Origin: Methanobacteriota archaeon
Lineage (GTDB): Archaea > Altiarchaeota > Altiarchaeia > IMC4 > QMZM01
Length of the DNA: 6,138 bases
Direction of reading: 5' to 3'
NCBI GenBank assembly: GCA_021731385.1
Contig: JAKFXM010000225.1
Coordinates: 1 to 6,138, forward strand
In this document: positions 1 through 4,578 of the stretch, piece after piece
Layout of the letters: each line of letters begins with the position of its first letter
How positions within the stretch are numbered: position 1 is the stretch's first letter
Notes under the pieces: model-generated
What the model was told of the DNA's origin: nothing
Seen by the model: only the letters and a program-made list of their open reading frames with translations
Database searches by the model: none
Made by a program: the position numbers and the translations under genes

Positions 1-2
1 AC

Positions 3-93
3 AACTAGAAATTGTTTTCTCTTTTTCGCCAGCGTTTTTCTCTTTTCTAAAGAGAAAAAGGCTGAGTGAATCACGAATCAGAGGCGGGTCAGC
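3..93. repeat. Hairpin-rich intergenic element, possible relative of the palindromic cassette at 4335-4434
   Basis: The region holds a perfect 11-bp hairpin: TTTTTCTCTTT at 35-45, loop TCT, AAAGAGAAAAA at 49-59. GGCTGA (60-65) follows, then a small GTGA-A-TCAC palindrome, and TCAGC at 89-93 that could pair back with GCTGA at 61-65. It begins with AACTAGAAA (3-11). The element inside the HAD gene also starts AACTAGAAA, has a T-rich/A-rich hairpin and then GGCTGA, so the architecture is shared although the full sequences differ. It lies just downstream of hxlB and could equally be a terminator. No gene is supportable in 1-149; a plus frame stays open from the window edge to a TGA at 67-69, so a gene ending there cannot be excluded. 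Confidence 0.4.
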
Positions 94-149
94 AGTTGAA
101 TTCATTGGGTGGGATTGCGGGAATTTTGATATCCGGGGTTCAATAGGAA

Positions 150-734
150 TTATTCCAGCGTAGCATGCCTTTTCTTCATATAGGTTTCCTCTCTGCCCAA
201 CTGAGTCATTAATCCTGCTATAATCCCGTCAAAGAAAATCATCACTGTGTCTTCAAAAAGTGTTCCCAGGGGGGTAAGGGATGTGTGCGTCCCCTCGAGC
301 TGGTGCTTGATGTAGTCCTTTTCTATATCTATCTTTGTTTTACCCTTTACCCGCATGATATAATCTGATATCTTCCCAAGACTGGATTCGGGATAGGAAG
401 TAACTACCAGAACCTTTGAGCCGATGCCATTTGCCGTTTTTGCTGCAGAAATTATTGATTTTGTTTCTCCAGAGCCGGAAACTGCTATCAGAAGATCCTT
501 TTCCGTCATTGCGGGGGTTACTGTTTCCCCAATGACATATGCAGTAAGGCCCAATTGAACCAGCCGCATTGCGAATGCCTTTGACGCGAGCCCTGAGCGG
601 CCTGCGCCCATGAGGAATACCCTTTCGGAATTTCTGATGACATCTATCATAACCTTTATCTCAGGGTCCTTCAGGTCGTCTATAATGTTTCCTACATGAC
701 CTACAATCTCACGCATCGCACTTTTTACAGGCAT
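150..734 (-). CDS. hxlB: 6-phospho-3-hexuloisomerase (SIS domain)
   Basis: The 194-residue protein matches the family's usual length of about 180-200. It isomerises D-arabino-hex-3-ulose 6-phosphate and fructose 6-phosphate in the cytosol. In archaea that lack the classical pentose phosphate route, this step with HxlA supplies ribulose 5-phosphate and can fix formaldehyde (family knowledge). It is one SIS domain. Visible motifs are a sugar-phosphate loop GAGRSGLASKAFAMRL (about residues 43-58), a second loop AVSGSGETKSI (about 84-94), HTSLTPLGTLFEDTVMIFFD before the C-terminal helix, and the typical end MKKRHATLE. The ATG at 732-734 is used because it follows a TATA box at a suitable distance; an in-frame ATG at 714-716 is the alternative. 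No clear Shine-Dalgarno is seen, which fits a short leader. HxlA is not in the window. Confidence 0.93.
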   Translation of the reverse strand: MPVKSAMREIVGHVGNIIDDLKDPEIKVMIDVIRNSERVFLMGAGRSGLASKAFAMRLVQLGLTAYVIGETVTPAMTEKDLLIAVSGSGETKSIISAAKTANGIGSKVLVVTSYPESSLGKISDYIMRVKGKTKIDIEKDYIKHQLEGTHTSLTPLGTLFEDTVMIFFDGIIAGLMTQLGREETYMKKRHATLE

Positions 735-772
735 GTTATTATATTGGTTTCTGGAATAAAAGAAAAAGCCCC

Positions 773-780
773 TTTAAATA
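773..780 (-). promoter_or_regulatory. TATA box of hxlB
   Basis: On the minus strand this reads TATTTAAA followed by GGGGC. It lies about 40 bp upstream of the hxlB ATG. An archaeal start about 25 bp downstream would give a leader of roughly 15 nt, consistent with the lack of a good Shine-Dalgarno site. Confidence 0.5.
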
Positions 781-848
781 ATTTGAATATTAATACCCTC
801 TGAATTGTTCATCCAATAGATGTATAGCTTAACATTATGCATGAATAA

Positions 849-870
849 GGTGTAGTCCAGGTGCAGTCCA
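849..870. repeat. 11-bp tandem repeat, two copies
   Basis: GGTGTAGTCCA (849-859) is followed directly by GGTGCAGTCCA (860-870), with one mismatch. It lies between the hxlB promoter and the end of the unknown gene pair. Role unknown; chance duplication is possible. Confidence 0.5.
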
Positions 871-872
871 AT

Positions 873-950
873 CTATTTCTTGCGCATCAGTATAATTAAG
901 CACAACGTTATCACAACTACGACAATTATCGCAAGTATAACGCTATTTAG
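873..950 (-). pseudogene. Orphan C-terminal membrane anchor, out of frame with the 277-residue gene
   Basis: This minus-strand frame, one base off the 277-residue gene whose stop it overlaps, reads LN-SVILAIIVVVV then ITLCLIILMRKK and a TAG stop (873-875). That is about 20 continuous hydrophobic residues followed by a basic tail, typical of a single-pass C-terminal anchor. A TAA (951-953) closes the frame upstream and no start codon is present, so it is not a free gene. Removing one A from the AAA before the TAG at 943-945 would fuse the segment to the 277-residue protein, giving about 300 residues ending in this anchor. It may therefore be the tail of that gene lost through a one-base indel, a sequencing error, a programmed +1 shift, or a leftover of another gene. 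Confidence 0.5.
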
Positions 951-1776
951 TTATATCTAAATTACCAGAGAATATTAGTCTGATTGTTATGGTATTGTAG
1001 AACCCGGATGATTCATTAGTAGTTATTAAATCAGTATATGTTAGTTTCCTTTCTTCTTTTAGTTCTGAAACTATATCGTCTATAGAATCACAACCCGTAG
1101 GTGTAGCAGTTAGATGGATTAATAAATAATTTCTGGTGGTTGATGCAGCCATTTTAATGATTTTTTCTTTTATTTTATCGGGATGTTTTAGTTCCAAGGG
1201 TGACACCATAAGAGAAACATTGTGATAATTTTCAACCCACCATTCAAAAAGTCTCTTCTTATGTTCATTCTTCTCCTTATCATCCAGTTCATCAAGTATA
1301 ATGTTTATGTCTCCTGTTGTTATCATTTGACATATAACTTCCCCAGAGTAATGATAGCGGGAAACAATTTCGTCTTTTCTATTATCAGCATATTCGTGAA
1401 GCCCTCTTTCGTTTAATCTTTTTATAGAAATTGATTGAAGAATAATTGATTTTTCTGTAGGGCCGATAATACCATAGAGATTGAGTAGTCTAGGGTCCTC
1501 TATTTGTATGTTTGTTAATTCTTCTGCTTTTTCTTTTTCAGTCGAAAATAACACAAATTTACGTTTCCATAAGCTCTTAAGAATTTCAACCGCTTTTTCC
1601 CTTAACTCTGGTGGGACATATTTGAGAAATGCTATTATTTGTTCAATAGCGGAATAAATTGTCTCAGGGGATGTAAGTCGACTTATGTTAAATTTTCTTA
1701 TGATGCCCTCAATTACTGCTATTGCTAGTGCCTTTTTGGTTGGATCAGAAGTAGTTCCATCCTTCGGATTTTGCAT
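943..1776 (-). CDS. Hypothetical protein, 277 aa, possibly tail-anchored if a one-base shift is real
   Basis: I do not recognise the family. The protein appears soluble and mixed alpha/beta. It has a basic N-terminal helical part (about residues 14-75, ending in ILKSLWKRKFVLFS), a charged middle containing an acidic-basic stretch ILDELDDKEKNEHKKRLFEW (about 155-175), and a C-terminal part with beta-like segments YLLIHLTATPTG and TITIRLIF. No catalytic motif or P-loop is visible. It starts at ATG 1774-1776, 21 bp after the stop of the 77-residue gene, so the two are probably one transcript; no strong Shine-Dalgarno precedes it. It ends at TAG 943-945, immediately beside an out-of-frame membrane anchor, so the true C-terminus is uncertain. 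Its AT-rich codon use and lack of a recognisable family suggest accessory DNA, but I cannot assign a role. Confidence 0.7.
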   Translation of the reverse strand: MQNPKDGTTSDPTKKALAIAVIEGIIRKFNISRLTSPETIYSAIEQIIAFLKYVPPELREKAVEILKSLWKRKFVLFSTEKEKAEELTNIQIEDPRLLNLYGIIGPTEKSIILQSISIKRLNERGLHEYADNRKDEIVSRYHYSGEVICQMITTGDINIILDELDDKEKNEHKKRLFEWWVENYHNVSLMVSPLELKHPDKIKEKIIKMAASTTRNYLLIHLTATPTGCDSIDDIVSELKEERKLTYTDLITTNESSGFYNTITIRLIFSGNLDITK

Positions 1777-1797
1777 CTTAATTACTAAAATTAAACC

Positions 1798-2031
1798 CTA
1801 AAACCCATGTTTTGCAATATGTTCTGTAAAACAATAAGAGTAATTGTTAATGAATATAAATGACCCCGGCATTATTGAAAAACTGGAACTGTGTATGGGC
1901 GTCTTAGAATAGGGACATATTACGCGTTCCTTGGTTCTTTTTTCTATAATATAACCTTCACTATCCACACACTTACCTAAAACCTCAAAAATTGTTTCTT
2001 TGTTTCTGTCGTTTATCTCTATACCTTTCAT
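1798..2031 (-). CDS. Small hypothetical protein, 77 aa, possible Cys/His metal site
   Basis: The family is not recognised. The N-terminal half is charged (MKGIEINDRNKETIFEVL). The C-terminal half contains CPYSKTPIH (C39, H47) and later YCFTEH (C67, H71), a C-x7-H...C-x3-H arrangement that could bind zinc, though the outer spacing is not a textbook finger. SIMPGSFIFINN between them looks like a beta hairpin. The ATG at 2029-2031 follows GGTGTGAT, an acceptable archaeal Shine-Dalgarno a few bases upstream, and a strong TATA box lies about 55 bp upstream. It is the first gene of a likely two-gene unit with the 277-residue gene. A small regulator or partner protein is conceivable, but that is inference. 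Confidence 0.65.
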   Translation of the reverse strand: MKGIEINDRNKETIFEVLGKCVDSEGYIIEKRTKERVICPYSKTPIHSSSFSIMPGSFIFINNYSYCFTEHIAKHGF

Positions 2032-2085
2032 TTATCACACCAAATATAAGTAGAGGTTATTTAATATTAATAATTTTGAAACTAT

Positions 2086-2095
2086 TATTTAAATA
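2086..2095 (-). promoter_or_regulatory. TATA box of the 77-aa/277-aa gene pair
   Basis: The minus strand reads TATTTAAATA, a near-ideal archaeal TATA box, about 55 bp upstream of the first ATG. Transcription would start near 2062-2066 and give a leader of about 30 nt containing the GGTGTGAT ribosome site. Confidence 0.55.
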
Positions 2096-2336
2096 GACTT
2101 GGAGGAACATACGGTCTTGTTGTAACTTTAAGCAGTTAATATATCCTTCTTTAGGCTTATTTGAATAATAATATATTTTTAGGGACTAAAAATAGTATAA
2201 TGGTATTATTAATGGTATACGAACATTAAAAACACCCGATCTTTTGGGCAAGCCATAAAAAACATGTATTCACCTATTACTAAAGCCTTCCTTAAATAAT
2301 CCTATAAACAAGAGGAGATTTGAACTTTCGCATATA
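2096..2336. other. AT-rich intergenic stretch downstream of tRNA-Thr
   Basis: No convincing gene is seen in the 305 bp between 2032 and the tRNA at 2337. The stretch holds the TATA box at 2086-2095, a 9-bp AT hairpin at 2174-2194, a doubtful 18-codon minus-strand reading frame at 2209-2265 with a good ribosome site, and at 2311-2330 a sequence resembling the T-loop end of a tRNA. Confidence 0.6.
2174..2194. terminator. AT-rich hairpin, possible terminator
   Basis: TATTTTTAG (2174-2182), loop GGA, CTAAAAATA (2186-2194) form a perfect 9-bp stem. It lies downstream of tRNA-Thr on the minus strand and upstream of the 77-residue gene's promoter, so it could separate the two units. The function is inferred from position only. 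Confidence 0.3.
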
Positions 2337-2429
2337 AGCCCCAGCCGAGGTTTGAACTCGGGACCTCCTGCTGTTTGTCCTGATACATAGATACCAAGCA
2401 GGCGCTCCACCAGGCTGAGCTACTGAGGC
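2337..2429 (-). tRNA. tRNA-Thr (anticodon GGT) with a 19-nt intron
   Basis: Read on the minus strand, the cloverleaf is complete. The acceptor GCCTCAG pairs with CTGGGGC (one U-G), D stem is GCTC/GAGC, anticodon stem CCTGC/GCAGG, and the T arm CCGAG-TTCAAAC-CTCGG. The discriminator base is U, usual for archaeal tRNA-Thr. The anticodon loop begins TTGGTA, giving anticodon GGT (acc at 2393-2395 on the plus strand). Nineteen extra nucleotides lie after position 37, the canonical archaeal intron site. Removing them leaves a normal 7-nt loop and a 74-nt tRNA. The 3' CCA is not encoded. No strong TATA box is obvious upstream. Confidence 0.95.
2373..2391 (-). other. Predicted tRNA-Thr intron at position 37/38
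   Basis: Boundaries are set so that spliced RNA has the loop TTGGTAA. The bulge-helix-bulge looks relaxed: I find only TTG/CAA as the central helix, a 3-nt bulge GTA on the 5' side, and ACA on the 3' side. This differs from the canonical 4-bp form, so the exact cut sites carry some uncertainty. Confidence 0.75.
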
Positions 2430-2470
2430 ACAATCTTCTGAACCCGAAATTCTCTAATTGGTTCTATTTG

Positions 2471-2518
2471 TGAAATTCACTCCTGCCGGGATATTATCTG
2501 CAGTTTTTTTATAAGATC
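2471..2518. repeat. 48-bp direct repeat, copy 1 (duplicate of the 76-aa gene's 3' end)
   Basis: It is identical to 2600-2647 except for one base (C at 2486, T at 2615). On the minus strand it encodes the same last 13 residues (DLIKKLQIISRQE) and stop as the 76-residue gene; the single change is synonymous (CGG/CGA). No gene reads into this copy, because the hairpin block separates it from the coding sequence. Confidence 0.9.
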
Positions 2519-2538
2519 AACCTTCTGAAAGGTTGATC
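2515..2538. repeat. Perfect 10-bp hairpin
   Basis: GATCAACCTT, loop CTGA, AAGGTTGATC. Its left GATC is shared with the end of direct-repeat copy 1, so the hairpin joins the repeat exactly. It may also help terminate the 76-residue gene. Confidence 0.85.
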
Positions 2539-2546
2539 ATCACTAC

Positions 2547-2569
2547 GCACTATCTCTTTGAGATAGTGC
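2547..2569. repeat. Perfect 10-bp hairpin
   Basis: GCACTATCTC, loop TTT, GAGATAGTGC. It is the second hairpin in the 81-bp spacer between the two 48-bp direct repeats and could act as a terminator for the 76-residue gene or be part of a small mobile repeat. Confidence 0.85.
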
Positions 2570-2575
2570 ATATTA

Positions 2576-2606
2576 AATTTCACTTATTGGATTCACCAAT
2601 GAAATT
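2576..2606. repeat. Imperfect hairpin at the boundary of repeat copy 2
   Basis: AATTTC and ATTGG on the left pair with CCAAT and GAAATT on the right, with a small bulge. The right arm runs into the stop codon and direct-repeat copy 2. Confidence 0.5.
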
Positions 2607-2647
2607 CACTCCTGTCGGGATATTATCTGCAGTTTTTTTATAAGATC
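2600..2647. repeat. 48-bp direct repeat, copy 2 (functional 3' end of the 76-aa gene)
   Basis: This copy carries the end of the intact 76-residue gene plus 6 bp after its stop. It is 129 bp from copy 1, with one mismatch between them. Confidence 0.9.
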
Positions 2648-2836
2648 TTCCACAAGTTCCTTTTCATCAGGAAATCCAAGCCCCCCCTGATACCTCTTCT
2701 CCCCCTCAGGGGTGTAATAGCCCTTTGAGATGTTCAGGAATATCGTTTCCTCTGGCATAACCTTCTTTTTAGCTACTTCCAGGAATTTATTTCTTCCATA
2801 ATTCACATATTCGCTCAAAATAGTTTCATATTTCAT
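2606..2836 (-). CDS. Small conserved-looking hypothetical protein, 76 aa
   Basis: The function is unknown. The protein is soluble and charged: an N-terminal helix MKYETILSEYVNYGRNKFLEVAKKK, a central beta-like part ETIFLNISKGYYTPEGEKRY, the motif GGLGFPDEKE and a C-terminal helix ELVEDLIKKLQ. There are no cysteines or membrane segments. I choose ATG 2834-2836 as the start because a TTG 15 bp further upstream overlaps the likely ribosome site GGATGTGGTT (2840-2849). The gene is divergent from the pilin-like gene and shares its upstream region, which suggests coordinated or competing transcription. The last 13 codons and stop are duplicated downstream at 2471-2518. The compact ordered sequence and good ribosome site argue for a real gene. 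Confidence 0.75.
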   Translation of the reverse strand: MKYETILSEYVNYGRNKFLEVAKKKVMPEETIFLNISKGYYTPEGEKRYQGGLGFPDEKELVEDLIKKLQIISRQE

Positions 2837-2839
2837 GTT

Positions 2840-2849
2840 AACCACATCC
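2840..2849 (-). promoter_or_regulatory. Ribosome binding site that fixes the start of the 76-aa gene
   Basis: The minus strand reads GGATGTGGTT then AAC and ATG. It matches GGAGGTGATC at 7 of 10 positions. It overlaps the alternative TTG start, making that start unlikely. Confidence 0.5.
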
Positions 2850-2851
2850 AA

Positions 2852-2892
2852 TAAAACATATATATTAATCTTTAGGAATTATATATTTATAG
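2852..2892. promoter_or_regulatory. Divergent promoter region between the 76-aa gene and the pilin-like gene
   Basis: There are two AT blocks. CATATATATTAAT (about 2857-2869) can serve as TATA box for the plus strand, with a start near 2886. TATAAATATATA read on the minus strand (about 2879-2890) suits the 76-residue gene, with a start near 2855 that leaves room for its ribosome site. Which block serves which gene is inferred from spacing. Confidence 0.45.
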
Positions 2893-2918
2893 TCTATGTG
2901 AAATGTCTATGTGAAATG
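2893..2918 (+). repeat. 13-bp perfect tandem duplication over the start codon of the pilin-like gene
   Basis: TCTATGTGAAATG occurs twice in a row, at 2893-2905 and 2906-2918. The second copy supplies the real ATG (2916-2918). Because 13 is not a multiple of 3, the ATG at 2903 in the first copy reads only Met-Ser-Met-stop (ATG TCT ATG TGA). Confidence 0.9.
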
Positions 2919-3374
2919 AAAATACCAAAAAATAAGAAGGGGCAGGCATCCCTTGAGTACATGGTAATGCTTGCGCTATCTCTTGGAATCTTTGCGGCTA
3001 TACTCTATGTGACAAATTCCATGATTACAAGCTCAAATACGCAGATTGGGGCTGATGCCACATCTCGCGCCGTGGAAGGGATCAGAGAAGCGGCTGATTT
3101 CATCTATACACACGGGCATCCGTCAAAGACACAAATCAATATAATGATTCCGTCAAATATTGAGAATATCTCGATTCAGAACAATATTGTAAGGATGGGT
3201 GTCTCCTCGGGGTTGTCTTATACTGATATCTATAGGGTCACAAAGGGGAACATGACAGGTGATATCTCTTCAATATGCCCTGCAGGAGGTTGCCATGAGG
3301 GATATTATGTCCTTGATGTGAAATCCATAGACCCTGCTGCCGGTAGTTATGACATTAATATTACGGTAGTCTAG
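2916..3374 (+). CDS. Class III signal peptide protein (pilin-like, archaeal)
   Basis: The 152-residue protein starts MKIPKNKKG, then QASLEYMVML and a hydrophobic stretch to about residue 32. This is the archaeal class III (QxSxEY) signal. Processing by an EppA/PibD-type peptidase is expected after G9, leaving Q10 as the mature N-terminus and the hydrophobic helix for assembly into a pilus-like filament (family knowledge). The mature domain is extracellular, beta-rich, with several possible N-glycosylation sites (NIS, NMT, NIT) and a likely disulfide loop CPAGGC (C121, C126). The open frame extends upstream, but the ATG at 2916 places the basic leader directly before the signal. It is first in a plus-strand run, 10 bp before the HAD gene. 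Which filament it belongs to, or whether it is secreted alone, cannot be told here. Confidence 0.85.
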   Translation: MKIPKNKKGQASLEYMVMLALSLGIFAAILYVTNSMITSSNTQIGADATSRAVEGIREAADFIYTHGHPSKTQINIMIPSNIENISIQNNIVRMGVSSGLSYTDIYRVTKGNMTGDISSICPAGGCHEGYYVLDVKSIDPAAGSYDINITVV

Positions 3375-3384
3375 GATTTCCAAG

Positions 3385-4572
3385 ATGCCAGCCAATGTAA
3401 TCTGCTTTGACCTTGAAGGTCCTTTATCACCGCAGGACAATGCCTATGAGGTCATGGGCCTGATTGAAGAAGGGCATAAAATTTTTGAGGTTTTAAGCAG
3501 GTATGACGACATTCTCACGCTTGAAGGAAAACAGGATTATGAACCGGGCGATACACTGGCTTTGATTGTTCCATTCCTTCTTTATCATGGAATATCCGAG
3601 GAGGATATAGAGAAGGTCTCTGATAAGGCAAAGATGGTTGCTGGCGTTGATTACACGGTCTCAAAATTAAAATCTCTTGGCTGGGAAATCTTTATAATTT
3701 CAACAAGCTATCAGCAGCATGCATTCAATGTGGGCAGAAAGATTGGAATTTCAAAGAATAGGATTTACTGCACAAAATTCCCGTTGGATAAATACAGACA
3801 GGAGATAAGAGGGATTGATTTCCCGCTTGTTAGGAATGTAGAGAATGACATACTGGAAGAATTATATCCGAATCCTGATAACAATTCTACAATAAAGAAA
3901 AGGCTTGATAAATTCTTCTACAAAGATATTTTAAAAACAAAAATTGGAAAATTCATGAACAGGGTAAAGGTTATCGGGGGGCAGAGAAAGGTTGATGCCG
4001 TTTATAGGATTTCAGAAAGAACAGGCACATCACCAGACAAGATTGTTGCTGTGGGCGATAGCATAACGGACTACAAGATGCTGAACGAGGTGAAATCAAA
4101 AGGGGGGTTGTCGATAGTATTCAATGGAAATGAATATGCTGTACCTTATGCCAGTGTCGGAATGGCATCAACGGATATGAGATTTATCCTGATTGTGCTG
4201 GATGCTTATATGCAGGGCGGAAAGGAAAAGGTTATGGAAACAGTTAATTCATGGGAAAGGGGGCGTGAGAAATTCCTGGCAGATCCAATGAAAATTCCTG
4301 AAGGGATAATTCCGGATGAGGTAGCGGATTTTCTAACTAGAAAGCAAACCCTTTTCTTTAGAAAAGAAAAGTGTTTGCATGTGGCTGAACCCTTCGGGTT
4401 CAGACACGTGTCTGAGGCAATGCCTCAGCCACATCCCCAAAAGAAACTACATTTCATTATGCCTTATCTTCATTGTCTGGAGGGTATAGATGAAAAAAAG
4501 CAGGGAGGGATTATAGAGATTCATAAAAGATTCAGAAAATTGGTTCGCGGGGATGCTGCGAAACTGGGGTAG
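3385..4572 (+). CDS. HAD-superfamily protein, EhaR-like (COG4030 type), with in-frame palindromic insertion
   Basis: The start MPANVICFDLEGPLSPQDNAYEV and the pattern 'yDD.....GDTL.LI.PFL..hGi' resemble the archaeal family annotated 'energy-converting hydrogenase A subunit R' (EhaR), a predicted HAD phosphatase. HAD motifs are D9-x-E11 in FDLEGP (the second acid is Glu instead of the usual Asp), IISTS (about 104-108, motif II), K202 in QRKVDAV (candidate motif III), and GDSITD (G224-D229, motif IV). It is expected to be cytosolic; the substrate is unknown and no Eha hydrogenase genes are here, so the family name says little about its role. Residues about 317-350 come from a nested palindrome block and probably form an inserted loop. 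The end HKRFRKLVRGDAAKLG looks like native family sequence. At 395 residues it is longer than I expect for the family. The ATG at 3385 follows an AGGA overlapping the preceding stop codon. Confidence 0.8.
   Translation: MPANVICFDLEGPLSPQDNAYEVMGLIEEGHKIFEVLSRYDDILTLEGKQDYEPGDTLALIVPFLLYHGISEEDIEKVSDKAKMVAGVDYTVSKLKSLGWEIFIISTSYQQHAFNVGRKIGISKNRIYCTKFPLDKYRQEIRGIDFPLVRNVENDILEELYPNPDNNSTIKKRLDKFFYKDILKTKIGKFMNRVKVIGGQRKVDAVYRISERTGTSPDKIVAVGDSITDYKMLNEVKSKGGLSIVFNGNEYAVPYASVGMASTDMRFILIVLDAYMQGGKEKVMETVNSWERGREKFLADPMKIPEGIIPDEVADFLTRKQTLFFRKEKCLHVAEPFGFRHVSEAMPQPHPQKKLHFIMPYLHCLEGIDEKKQGGIIEIHKRFRKLVRGDAAKLG
4335..4434 (+). repeat. Nested palindromic cassette within the HAD coding sequence
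   Basis: Four structures lie back to back. Positions 4344-4359 pair with 4363-4378 (GCAAAC...GTTTGC ends, 15 pairs, one mismatch, 3-nt loop). ATGTGGCTGA (4379-4388) pairs with TCAGCCACAT (4425-4434). Inside that pair are CTGAACCC-TTC-GGGTTCAG (4385-4403), the 16-bp palindrome TCAGACACGTGTCTGA (4400-4415), and CTGAGGCA-A-TGCCTCAG (4412-4428). The overlapping arms could form alternative cruciforms. The block is free of stops in the HAD frame. The outer boundaries are uncertain; AACTAGAAA at 4335-4343 is included because it also precedes the hairpin at the left window edge. Confidence 0.85.
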
Positions 4573-4578
4573 GATTCT

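Noticed and set aside
1..107. Minus-strand partial gene running off the left edge
   Set aside because: A frame is open from an ATG at 103-105 to position 1, but it is short, runs through the hairpin element and shows no family features; chance openness is the simpler explanation.
851..942. Read-through of the 277-residue gene's TAG as pyrrolysine
   Set aside because: Continuing in the same frame gives a cysteine-rich stretch of about 35 residues with no family resemblance, whereas the neighbouring frame gives a clear membrane anchor; no downstream pyrrolysine insertion signal was recognised.
1222..1416. Plus-strand 64-codon reading frame
   Set aside because: It lies wholly inside the minus-strand 277-residue gene and encodes a low-complexity hydrophobic sequence; taken as a shadow.
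2471..2647. CRISPR array
   Set aside because: There are only two direct-repeat copies of 48 bp, they overlap a coding end, and the spacer is itself palindromic; no periodic repeat-spacer pattern exists.
2835..2915. 27-residue N-terminal extension of the pilin-like protein
   Set aside because: It would place a hydrophobic stretch ahead of the class III signal and overlap the divergent promoter region; ATG 2916 gives the standard basic leader.
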